From positions 8,122,501-8,186,500 of the forward strand of contig JAZGTH010000059.1 in the NCBI GenBank assembly GCA_036877525.1: a DNA stretch of 64,000 nt. The letters run 5' to 3'. Within the stretch, counting starts at the first letter, position 1; each line of letters starts with the position of its first letter. The notes beneath the pieces were generated by a model that had not been told where the DNA came from, did no database searches, and worked only from the letters and a program-made list of their open reading frames with translations. Position numbers and translations under genes: made by a program. Below, in pieces: positions 1-8,705 of this stretch. This DNA comes from Chromobotia macracanthus. Its lineage: Eukaryota > Chordata > Actinopteri > Cypriniformes > Botiidae.

Positions 1-43
1 TGTCAAGCCCTGAACCCCTGCTAACCCTCTTATCTATAAACAG

Positions 44-763
44 AAACTCCCCGAGCTCTCCAGCAGGAGCTCCACAGATGTGCTTCATGCCTACTCCTGA
101 GGACAATGGAGAAGACGTGGTCCCAGAAGAGCCCAATGGCAATCCAAGCCCTCTGTGGGACGGCTACTCCACCGGAGATTGTCAAGGTGATTCCCAATCG
201 CTCTTCTATGAGCAGCATTTCAACGGGAAAAGTGCTTTTCCTGCACACTCTGCAATGATGTCTCCAGAACCAGATGGCATCATGGAGACATGTGATGGTT
301 CATCACAAATGCAAACCATTGGCACTCTGGAGGAAGGAATGAGGATACAAACATTATGGCATGTCTCTCAGCAGGCTGCATTGGTCGATCAGGCTAGTCG
401 GTTAGAGAGGAGGGTGTTGGCAATGCTCGGAGAACACGCTTCACGACACTATAACCACCAGCTGGAGGGTTTGAGGAAGAAACTTCTTGAAGTCACTAAT
501 AGCCCCAAGTCCCCAATGCTATCCGGTGAACATTTTACCCAAACTGAGAATGAGATTTTTAAAGCTGTAGAGATGCAGGAGGTAGAGGAGGTGCAAACAC
601 ACGGGCCATCTATAAGCTCCAGAGAGCTGCAGAATTTGGCCCACTGTGGGCGTGCAGTTCTGCATGAGGTGCTGGAGTCTTTGGACTCTGATGCCACTGT
701 GAGCAGCAGCTCAGATGATGAGTGGGACCATGAAGATGCCGGAGGGACCTCAGCAGCCTCACA
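44..763 (+). CDS. kansl1l: kansl1l internal coding exon 1 of 15 seen
   Basis: Acceptor ...ataaacag ends at 43 and donor gtgagt starts at 764. The exon opens with one base of a split codon and closes in phase 2. It encodes about 240 residues: a low-complexity Ser/Pro/Glu stretch, then a helical Gln/Leu/Arg segment (QQAALVDQASRLERRVLAML) likely to form a coiled coil, then an acidic Ser/Asp tail. The ATG at 78 is internal, since the frame is open upstream to the acceptor. Confidence 0.85.
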
Positions 764-3700
764 GTGAGTGTGATTGTTTATCTAATGCATGTGTGTCCTT
801 CTAATCAGGTTGCGTGTGCATGGGAAGTGTTGGAGGTACATGACACACGTTTGACAGTTCTGTTATTATTTATTACATTTTACACCAGCTAACAATTTTA
901 GGTTGTAAGAATGTTTCCCTATCATTTACATTAAGTAGCAAAAACATAAAAAATTCTAGCAATGTTCAAAACGTCCATTTTTTAGATGTTGTATAAACGT
1001 TATTGCCTGGTTATAAGAACGTCATTCAGACTTTTTAAAATCTAAAATGTTCCACTAGCAACAATATCATTAAGTTACAGTTGCGGTGTGGAGTACTACT
1101 ACATTTAGAAGGATTTGATAAAACTTCATAGTTATTGTTATTGCCCGTAGTTCAAACACCCCTTTACACAGAAAAATAAGCCTTTAAATGACACGAGGAG
1201 GAGTATATAATGTCATCATGTTCATTTTAAGGTGAACTGTTTCCTTAAATGATGTGTTTATTCTTTCTTTTCTGTCGCATATAAATATAGCCGTCCTTGT
1301 TTGGCCTTTTCTAAAGAACAACGAACCAGAAACAAACCAGGAGTTTAAATAAGCTCCAACTATTACAATCTGAGCAAATGTGTTCCTTTCTTTATAAAGA
1401 GACTGACATCCTGAAAATACCACGCTTTGAGTTCAGACAGTGTTGTGATTATAAACGAAGCATTTAAGATGACTCAGCCAGTCTCAATAACCTTGGGGGA
1501 GATCTTCAAGTAGGTGAGTTAAAGTGTAGAATTAATCTCTACATAGCAGTTGCCAGGCAGTAAGGCAAAGAAAGAGAGAGAGAAAACTTTTAATGGAAGG
1601 GTGGTCATGAGTCTTGGCAGCAGAGAGAGGGAGTGGATCGACGAGGTCGGAAAAACAAACAGCTCCACAGAAGATGGAGAGAGGAAGCGTTTGGCACTGC
1701 CTGTAACATATGTTTCTCCAGGATCTTTGCTTTGCTTTACACACGCACACACAGAGGCACACTGTTCTGTACACAGCTGTTGCAGAGTTTTCATCATATT
1801 TTTCCAGTGTGTTCATATGCAGCTGCTTCAGTGAAACAGACAGCTGCACTCTGCTTTCTCCTGAATGAGTAAATAAATAGAGGTCGGGCCGCACTCCTCG
1901 GCCTGCAGATCAGAATGAGAGCTGCGCCCAATGAATGTGTATGAAAGAGAGCGAGAGAGAGGTGAAGTGTTTGTTTATACAGGGATCAGGAGAGCTGTTG
2001 CCCCAACAAGAAATCATTTTCTTCCCATTGTATTGTGTGTTAGTTCACTGCAGCTTCACTGCACTGGAGATATTTCTGGAATTTTCCTATAAGCCAGCAT
2101 GGGGCATGAGTCTATACTAATGGGTTCATGGGTCAAACAGAACTCAAACAGAACACCAGTTTCCCATGTTTCAATGGCACTAAATAAAGTTAAAAAATGC
2201 TACATGGACCCATTAAAAGTAAAATGTGTAATTGTTGGGCTGCCAACTTTACTAAACAGAAAAAATAATGATTGTTGTTGAAAACCCCAGTGTTGCTCCG
2301 GGGACAAATGTTGGCTTCTGTAGGTTATACTGAATATAATGTCAGCTCAGTGACCTTTTATCTCTCTCTCTTTCTCTCTCTCTCTGTGGGATGGTTCAGT
2401 AGGTGTCGCAGCTGTGAGTGGAGGTGGTTAAAGGACAGAGCAGAACTGTGCAGTCGCTGGACGTGGCTGCAGATGAGATTAACTGAGCTGGATTTTCAGA
2501 TTCAGCAGCTTGGAGAACTTCACCAGCAGATTCTCGCTAATAAGGTAAAGAACTAATACAGCTTTCCTTCACCAGATCAAGGAAGATATTACACAGTGAT
2601 ATAGAGATATGAACAGATCTTACTCGACCTGCAGGGTCATGTGGTTTTGGCTGAGACTCAGCCCCTCACGGACAGACAGATCCAGCACACGCTGTGGACG
2701 GAGACCATGGATCTGTCTTTCACCGCTGGAAACATACAGGATTTGTCCTCTGATCTAGACATGGAACCCAGCAGCCCCACACGCCTCCTGAGGAACATAG
2801 AGAGACAGGTGAGTATGAAGAACTTTTCAGAGCAGAAACAGACAGGTAATGATAGACAGAAAGAAACAGACAGATGATGTTTTCATCTACTAAAACAGCA
2901 AAAAGTTTTCTGTGAGGTTAGGTTTAGGGTTAAGTGACAGAATATACAGTTTGTACAGTATAAAAACCCATATAACATGAAAACCCACCATGTGTGTGTG
3001 TGTGTGTGCAGAGTGCCCAGCTGACTCAGATTGTAAACAGCTTAATGTCACCTTTGTGTGCGTCACCCTCTAAAGAACCCTGCGGTCACTGGAGAGACCA
3101 TCAGAAGACCACTTACAACAGGTCGGGACCACCTGAGGCTTTGTTTCCTCTGCACCGAATTCTGTTGGCACTCCACCACTTTAATTCCACCTGTATTTAT
3201 ATAGATGTATTACTAATTTCATGATTAAGTAGTCTATTGTGATATTTAGCACTTGAGTCCAGCCCAATCAGTTTACCATCATTACGATTTTAATGTACAG
3301 GTGAGCTTGTGAGCTTGTGATCATATCTGAGCTCCAGCAACACCTCAGAGGAAACGTTTTTCCTAATTTTCATTCATGAATTTTGTATCAGTTTGCAGCA
3401 CTGTAGAAGCTTCCTCATTCTGATGCAAATCTCATGTGAAGGTCAGAATGAATCACTGATCGCAGTGAAAGAGTGAATGAGCAAAACAGATCTTAAGAGA
3501 GGAATTAGAATAAAAAGCGAGCGGGAAAACGTGTGAGTGGAGACCTCAGGAAAATAAGAGACGTTTAAGACATCAAGATATTTTTTCCCACTTTTGCAGC
3601 CCTGCACAGTGTCTGTCCAATGGGATGCAGGGCTTACACAAGGCAAGGCAGAAGAGGAAGCGAGTGTGTCACAGAAGACAAAGCCCCCTTCAGGTGGACG

Positions 3701-6700
3701 TCACCTGTGTGTCAGCCCGCACTCGCCCCCTTCTGACCTATCACAAACCCCGGCTTTTCATCACAGACTCATCGTCTCATGGAGAAAAGGTTGGGCTGCA
3801 TTTGTTGTTTTCCAGAATGCTCACATCACACGGTCTGTTTTTCAGAGTAAGTCACAGTGATGCTCACATGCAGTTCTTGACCTCTTTGTTTATGGCTTGT
3901 TCTGATTGGTGTTAAATATGGGTGTGTCTCACTCTGATTGGTCATGAGGGTAGACGCAACTTACAGACTGATGACATTTAATGTGTGTTAGTAAAACTGT
4001 CCACATTGTCCATCCAGCTAACAGGGAATGTTCTCAGAACGCTGGCTAACGTTCTCTGACTAAAACTTTCTTCAAGAACTTTCAAAAAACGTTATTGCGG
4101 TAATGTCAGTAGACCTTTTTCAATGTTATATATCACGTATTTCAAAAGCGTTATTCTTAAGTTGTTAGTGGAATGTTTTTAAACGTTATGGAGTTAAAAA
4201 AATAATATTTGATATATGAATATATGAATAATTTCTTATAATCAAACAAAAATGAACATTCAGAATAACATTTTAAACATTTGTGTTACTTAATGAAACA
4301 TTAGGGAAACGTTCTTACAGCCTAAAATTGTTAGCTGGGCACTGCTGTGTTCTAGGTCCAGTATTTACCCTGTGTGTGTTTTCTTAACAGCACCCAGGGG
4401 AGCACAGAAAGATTAGCTTTGCCTTTTCCTAACCTCTCCCTCACAGACCTCTAACACACAGATCTTAGGCCAGCTGCACTTTCATAAATGATGTTAATGT
4501 AATGCTGTGGGCTGATCTGAGGTCTGCCCTGCTGGTCGTCAGGGTTGGTACAGCCTGGAATTAAAACACAGACTCTTTCTCATGGACAAGAGGTGAAGAT
4601 GCACTTGCATGTAAAAGGACATTTAATTCAATGTGAACATATTGTGACCTAAAATAAACACAAATCTTCAGGGTTTAGAATGACGAGTAAAAGGCAGCAG
4701 GTTTATTTTGGGGTCTACTGTTTCTTTAATAAAGCTATTTGGGTTATTTGTGTGCCAGCCCTCTTGAAATTACACCATGACTCAGTGTTTTCTGTGTCCA
4801 GATTCCAGCTGGTGCCTGGTGCACTATTTTACAGCTGTCTCATTTTAAATGCTGTGATTGCTATCTTCACGCATTACTTATGTCAAAACAGTCTCCTTAG
4901 ATCACTGCCTGTGATAGATTTGGCCATTATGATGTTTGTGAGGTTAAGCTCTACTCATCCACCAATAACCTCCCTGTTTTGGTGACATCCTCTGTTTTTT
5001 TCCTCTTTCTTCACAGGTCCTGGACTCGTTCCTCTCTTCCTGTCCCAGGTGTGAATCCAGAGATCCTGCAGCTGTGTGCACAGACCCTACATGCCCCCGC
5101 AGAACAGCCAGTAAAGTTCATTCTGTCCTCTCACTGTCCTCAGGTGGGGGGCAGGGGGTTTCATGTGTCGATTTCCTGTGTAATATAAATAAAGAAGTTT
5201 GTCTTTATCTATGATCTATTGTCCCTTAGATACCCCATTGTCCCTCCATCTGCAAAACGCTCTGTGTGGAGAGAACTTTCTCCAGCGATCTCTCCCCCCG
5301 AAGACGGATCTCCTAAGACCCCAGCACTGCATCAGCCCTAGATGCAAAGTGTCTCGATCTTTATTTCGTAAGAATCATTTTATACCATGAAACGTAAACT
5401 TGTAAATACAGTATTGGCTGTTTGTCAAGCTTTGTACAAATGCCACAGCCTGAGGAGGTGGAGTTTTTGTAGGTGGACCAAAACTGACAGGATGCCATAA
5501 GGCAGATATAAAATTCTCAAGGCAGGTTTGTCTTTGAAAGTATATTTTCAGAGGTCATATGTCTACAGACACTCTCAGCGATGGACAAGAGCTCTTTTTT
5601 GAATGAGCAGTGGGAGTGCTTAGCTCCGACATAGAGCTGAAGGTCATGATAAACTCAGTAGCTCTTCACAGTCTTAGTGCAGTGCTGGGATTCAAGTGAT
5701 GTGATGTGATATTAGATACACACACACAGCGTCTGAATCACCCACTGTCATCATTACAGTCTCACACTCCCTTCTGCTCTGCTGGTTATTGTGTGAATAG
5801 GGGACTAATGACCCCGAAACAGCAATGCTTTTTTAACACAGAGAGAGAGAGAGATAAGAGCGAGCGAGTGGGTGCACTGGAATGGAAGAGTAATGCAGGT
5901 TTCTGCAGTTAAAACACCTCATGCTGTTCAGTTGATTTTCTCTCAGTGCTTTTGCCCCCCCCAGATTTAATGATTGAAGTAGAAACAATAACAGCAGCAC
6001 CAAATGGAAAACGAATACAGAATATGAGAAATATTTCCTTCAGAATCACCTCACAGCCCCTTATTCCTCTTCTCTCACATATCTGCATGCTTGTGATCTT
6101 GTAATCCCAGCAATTTTAGGTTGTAAAAATGTTTTCCTAGCATTAAGTAACAAAAACGTAAAAATATTGTTTTGAAAGTTCTAGAAATGTTCAAAATGTC
6201 CAGTTTTTTAGGCATTTATTAATGTCATTGTTTGGTTATAAGAATGTTAAACGTTTTTAAAACATTCCACTAACAACTTAAGAATAACATTTTTGATATG
6301 TGATATATAACATTAATATATAACAGATCAGCTGGTTGCAGCTCATAGATTTGTCCTGTACACACCTACACATGCTTAACAGACACCGACCAGTGGAAAA
6401 TGTCCTAATGAATATGAATTTTTGCTTAATGGTTTATATCTTTCTATTCTTATGAATATGCATATATTCTGATGAGTAGAATATGTCCTTTTGTTCTCTA
6501 AGCAGAATCTCTTAAAATGCTCGGTTACAGATTGTAATCACGGTCCAAAAAACGGCAGGCGTTTGATTCACAGGAGGGAGAGCACCCCCATAAGATGGGC
6601 TTATACCCGAGACCGCCACTGTAGAACTCACAGGGAGGGCAGACGGAGAAGGCACTGTTCTGATTGGTCAACCGGTATACCTGTTTTACTCCCCCTGTTC

Positions 6701-8189
6701 ATGTCAAACACACATCTGTTCTTGACATGTATTTCCTGATCAAGATCTTTCATACATCATGCAGTTTAATATTGCGTGATATTTAGCCAGTAATATTGAT
6801 TCTGTGTTTTAGATGTTAGGCCCTGGGCTGATCTGTTCTCAGTGAGTGATGAAAACCTGGTGGATGAAAGTTCAGAAGACACGGCTGACGATACACCCAC
6901 ACAACAGAGAACCTCACAGGTCTGTTCTTCAACCTCAGTCTCCTGTGAGGAGAATATTATGTTCATTGCATTTGAGACAGATGTTTTATGTGTGTTTTAA
7001 AGTTCCCATTGCACAGAAGAAGCAGTGAGGGTATTTTTAGGATTGATGACATCATCATTCCAGTGTCTCTGGTCTCCTCAGTGAAGGTGGAAAAACTTCA
7101 GTATAAGGAGATTTTGACACCCAGGTACTGAATGTTTAAAACATTAACAGTGTTGTTGGTTCCATCAGATCCCTGCAGAAGTTCTTAAATGTGTTTGAAA
7201 TGCTTTGCACATCATGTTTTGTTAGAGCTTCATTCATGTTTTGGCTTATATGTTTTGGAAATAAGAAATGTCCATTGATAGAGGGTTTAAAATGTTTCAT
7301 GTCTTCTCCCTCCCATCAGCTGGCGAAAAGTGGATATGTCTTCTTTATTGAATAGAGAGAAAGATGAGCAGGATGAAGGAGTGGTTAGTTTATTTTTTGA
7401 CACTCTTGTAGCTTTAAAATTAGACCATTAAATGAAATTTAATGGGTGTCAGCAAAAAGGTCAGTGTGTTGTGTGACGTTTTCTGGTTCTGTGTTTCAGT
7501 TTCAGTCAGAACTGATAACAGATGAGGATTTTTCCCGGAGACACCAGAGTTATGAGCGCAGAGAGAAACTCGGCTGGCCCTGCTGGAGTCAGAGCAGAAG
7601 AGATAGACACAGAATCAGGTCTGTGTGTGTGTTTGGTACAATGCTTGTGTGCAGATGGCATTAAAACCTTCTCTTTTCATTTTTTTCTTCACAGATCATC
7701 CTGGACCTCAAGTCCTTCTGAAGACCACACAGAAGCCAGTGACGTTGACAGAGAGGTAAATATCTTTTCATTCTGTTTATCTGTTTGTCTGTCTCTGCAC
7801 TAAACTGTTTACCTCTTGTGATATGTAGCCACTGCTTCCATGGAAAAGACGCTTGTTCCCACTGAGTGACGAAGATGAGGAAGCTCAAAGGTGATGAAGA
7901 CATTGTGAAATTTTGTGGTCAGAATCTATTTAGGTTGTTTTGCTACTCTGTTATCTCTGCCTACCACAACACTATAGCTCCCTCTGCTGGACACATGGCA
8001 CATGACTACAATGAGATCTAAGAGAGAAAATAACTGCAGAAGACAGACTGCACATGTGATAACAGACAATAAGGAAAAAGTTTCCTTGGCTGTCATCAGT
8101 TTAACTGACTATTCTGTGCTGTTCACAGACTACTTCCTGACCACCACAGTACAACATTTGGGATGAACCAGGAAATGACATCACACTGA
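44..8189 (+). CDS. kansl1l: KAT8 regulatory NSL complex subunit 1-like protein (3' part, 15 exons, 5' end outside window)
   Basis: KANSL1-family proteins are nuclear scaffolds of the NSL complex, which binds the KAT8/MOF histone acetyltransferase through a C-terminal PEHE domain. Seen here, joining the exons listed below: a glutamine/leucine-rich probable coiled coil in the first exon; a second helical block (SRWTWLQMRLTELDFQIQQL); a conserved block with CVSARTRPLL; a Cys-rich block (SCPRCESRDPAAVC); then the PEHE region with VEKLQYKEILTPSWRKVDM, followed by LLPWKRRLFPLSDEDEE near the C terminus. These match the order of motifs I know from KANSL1/KANSL1L. I chose kansl1l over kansl1 because map2 lies next door; KANSL1 pairs with MAPT. 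Exon phases agree at every junction except 6919/7017. The true start codon is upstream of base 1, because exon 44-763 opens with an acceptor and an incomplete codon. The stop TGA is at 8187-8189. Confidence 0.9.
764..2399 (+). other. kansl1l intron holding a MITE copy
   Basis: No coding exon is supported here. It carries a half-length copy of the CCCAGCTAAC MITE family at 885-1076 and a pyrimidine run at 2361-2385. The short open frames at 1519-1894 have no recognisable family and overlap each other on both strands. Confidence 0.6.
885..1076 (-). mobile_element. CCCAGCTAAC-family MITE, partial
   Basis: Starts ccagctaacaattttaggtt and keeps about 190 bases of the element in reverse orientation. 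The distal half is missing. Confidence 0.75.
2400..2544 (+). CDS. kansl1l: kansl1l coding exon 2
   Basis: Acceptor ggttcag ends at 2399, donor AAG|gtaaag at 2545. One base completes the codon left by the previous exon, and the exon ends in phase 0. It encodes RCRSCEWRWLKDRAELCSRW followed by TWLQMRLTELDFQIQQLGEL, which is close to the KANSL1 helical segment that begins SRWTWLQ. A (CT) run forms the polypyrimidine tract upstream. Confidence 0.9.
2635..2808 (+). CDS. kansl1l: kansl1l coding exon 3
   Basis: Acceptor ctgcag ends at 2634, donor CAG|gtgagt at 2809. The exon has 58 whole codons, phase 0 at both ends. It encodes GHVVLAETQPLTDRQIQHTL and an acidic stretch; VLAE right after the ANK of the previous exon mirrors KANSL1. 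Confidence 0.9.
2990..3009. repeat. (TG) tract at a kansl1l acceptor
   Basis: The TG run continues directly into the acceptor of exon 3012-3121. Confidence 0.9.
3012..3121 (+). CDS. kansl1l: kansl1l coding exon 4 (acceptor after a TG repeat)
   Basis: The acceptor AG at 3010-3011 directly follows a (TG) run from about 2990. The donor is the weaker AG|gtcggg at 3122. Phase 0 in and phase 2 out, 110 nt. It encodes SAQLTQIVNSLMSPLCASPS, recognisable as the KANSL1 SAQLTQ-VNSLM block. Skipping it would shift the frame. Confidence 0.85.
3600..3846 (+). CDS. kansl1l: kansl1l coding exon 5
   Basis: Acceptor tttgcag ends at 3599. One base completes the split Ser codon. It encodes basic GLHKARQKRKRVCHRR and then CVSARTRPLLTYHKPRLF, a KANSL1 hallmark. 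Two donors keep phase 0: a weak AAG|gttggg at 3790 and a consensus AGA|gtaagt at 3847. I give the longer form; the shorter would end at 3789. Confidence 0.8.
4014..4339 (+). mobile_element. CCCAGCTAAC-family MITE, full length
   Basis: Runs from ccagctaacagggaatg to cctaaaattgttagctggg. The ends are inverted repeats, and many AACGTT-like hexamers lie inside. About 326 bases, in a kansl1l intron. I use it as the reference copy for orientation. Confidence 0.85.
5017..5143 (+). CDS. kansl1l: kansl1l coding exon 6 (Cys-rich block)
   Basis: Acceptor ttcacag ends at 5016, donor TCAG|gtgggg at 5144. Phase 0 in, 1 out. It encodes VLDSFLSSCPRCESRDPAAV, then CTDPTCPRR and VHSVLSLSS. The regularly spaced Cys pairs and the following VLSLSSD-P-SLH motif match the KANSL1/KANSL1L family. 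Confidence 0.87.
5230..5367 (+). CDS. kansl1l: kansl1l coding exon 7
   Basis: Acceptor cccttag ends at 5229, donor TTTC|gtaaga at 5368. Phase 1 in and out. It encodes DTPLSLHLQNALCGENFLQR and a Pro/Arg-rich tail, equivalent to the KANSL1 DVPTSLHFQ block. Confidence 0.85.
6106..6325 (-). mobile_element. CCCAGCTAAC-family MITE, partial
   Basis: Begins cccagcaattttaggttgta in reverse orientation and keeps the ttaagtaacaaaaacg and ccactaacaacttaag blocks. The far end decays into AT-rich sequence. Confidence 0.75.
6531..6674 (+). CDS. kansl1l: kansl1l coding exon 8 (basic linker)
   Basis: Acceptor ggttacag ends at 6530, donor ACCG|gtatac at 6675. Phase 1 in and out. It encodes an Arg/His-rich linker containing THREGRRRRHCSDW. 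It is the only open frame that fits the flanking phases. Family similarity is weak in this disordered part. Confidence 0.7.
6813..6919 (+). CDS. kansl1l: kansl1l coding exon 9 (acidic linker)
   Basis: Acceptor gttttag ends at 6812, probable donor CACAG|gtctgt at 6920. Frame phase 1 in, 0 out. It encodes DVRPWADLFSVSDENLVDES and more acidic residues, ending TSQ. The ending fits the KANSL1 linker just before its basic RRRR motif, but the outgoing phase does not match the best acceptor of the next exon. Confidence 0.65.
7017..7124 (+). CDS. kansl1l: kansl1l coding exon 10 (start of PEHE region)
   Basis: Donor CCCAG|gtactg at 7125, phase 2 out. It encodes RIDDIIIPVSLVSS and then VEKLQYKEILTP, the best-conserved stretch of the KANSL1 PEHE region. 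The start is uncertain. Acceptor ttgcacag (AG at 7015-7016) needs an incoming phase of 2, whereas a poorer AG at 7028-7029 would start at 7030 in phase 0 and fit the preceding exon. Confidence 0.8.
7320..7383 (+). CDS. kansl1l: kansl1l coding exon 11 (PEHE region)
   Basis: Acceptor cccatcag ends at 7319, donor GTG|gttagt at 7384. One base completes Ser, then WRKVDMSSLLNREKDEQDEG, which continues the ILTPSWR motif of the PEHE domain into its acidic segment. Confidence 0.87.
7500..7618 (+). CDS. kansl1l: kansl1l coding exon 12 (PEHE region)
   Basis: Acceptor gtgtttcag ends at 7499; a second in-frame AG two codons later could be used instead. Donor TCAG|gtctgt at 7619. It encodes ITDEDFSRRHQSYERREKLG and then WPCWSQSRRDRHR, parallel to the KANSL1 segment in which an acidic helix precedes an R-W motif. 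Confidence 0.85.
7695..7755 (+). CDS. kansl1l: kansl1l coding exon 13
   Basis: Acceptor cttcacag ends at 7694, donor GAG|gtaaat at 7756. One base plus 20 codons. It encodes a short Ser/Asp/Glu-rich linker (SSWTSSPSEDHTEASDVDRE). Confidence 0.8.
7829..7890 (+). CDS. kansl1l: kansl1l coding exon 14
   Basis: Acceptor atatgtag ends at 7828, donor AAAG|gtgatg at 7891. It encodes PLLPWKRRLFPLSDEDEEAQ, matching the KANSL1 motif PWERRTFPL near the C terminus. Confidence 0.87.
8129..8189 (+). CDS. kansl1l: kansl1l terminal coding exon with stop
   Basis: Acceptor gttcacag ends at 8128. One base completes Arg, then LLPDHHSTTFGMNQEMTSH and TGA at 8187-8189. The C terminus is short and poorly conserved. 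Frame and phase agree with exon 14. Confidence 0.8.
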
Positions 8190-8705
8190 GGCAGGACCGC
8201 AGCCATTGTGGTGCTACTTAAAGTTCAACAGATCATTTGAGCTGCTATTTTCATACTGTTTCACTGTTTCTGTTTAATGGTTTTCTAAAAGCCTTTATTT
8301 GTCATTTTAAGATTTTAAGCAGTGTTTGTATAATTTTGTCATGACTGCAGTGTAATTTATGACTGGTTTAAATATCTGGGAGGGCCGTCTCTCATTAAAA
8401 TGTAACACCATTTATGCAGCCTTTTTTAACGTGGTATTTATTTTTATGTCATTTTTCATGTCACTGTGTTGTTCTGCAGGCATTTGTCATAATAACTTTT
8501 AAGGGGATTAAAGAAATAGTTATTTTTCTGGATCATTTTATCTTATTTTGAGATTATATATGTAGCCATATTTTGTTTTAGGCTGTGGGAAATGCACTGT
8601 GTACATTTTCCTCATGCTGTATGAAATGTAGGTTAACACATGTAGACGTTAACTGTCTTCATTCAATATTTTAATAAAAATAAAGCTATTTTGGATTAAA
8701 TGTTA
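8190..8705 (+). other. kansl1l: kansl1l 3' UTR with polyadenylation signals
   Basis: This is the non-coding tail after the stop. Overlapping AATAAA hexamers lie at 8673-8678 and 8679-8684, about 490 bases past the stop, so cleavage is expected near 8700. No other AATAAA is seen between the stop and this point. Confidence 0.65.
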
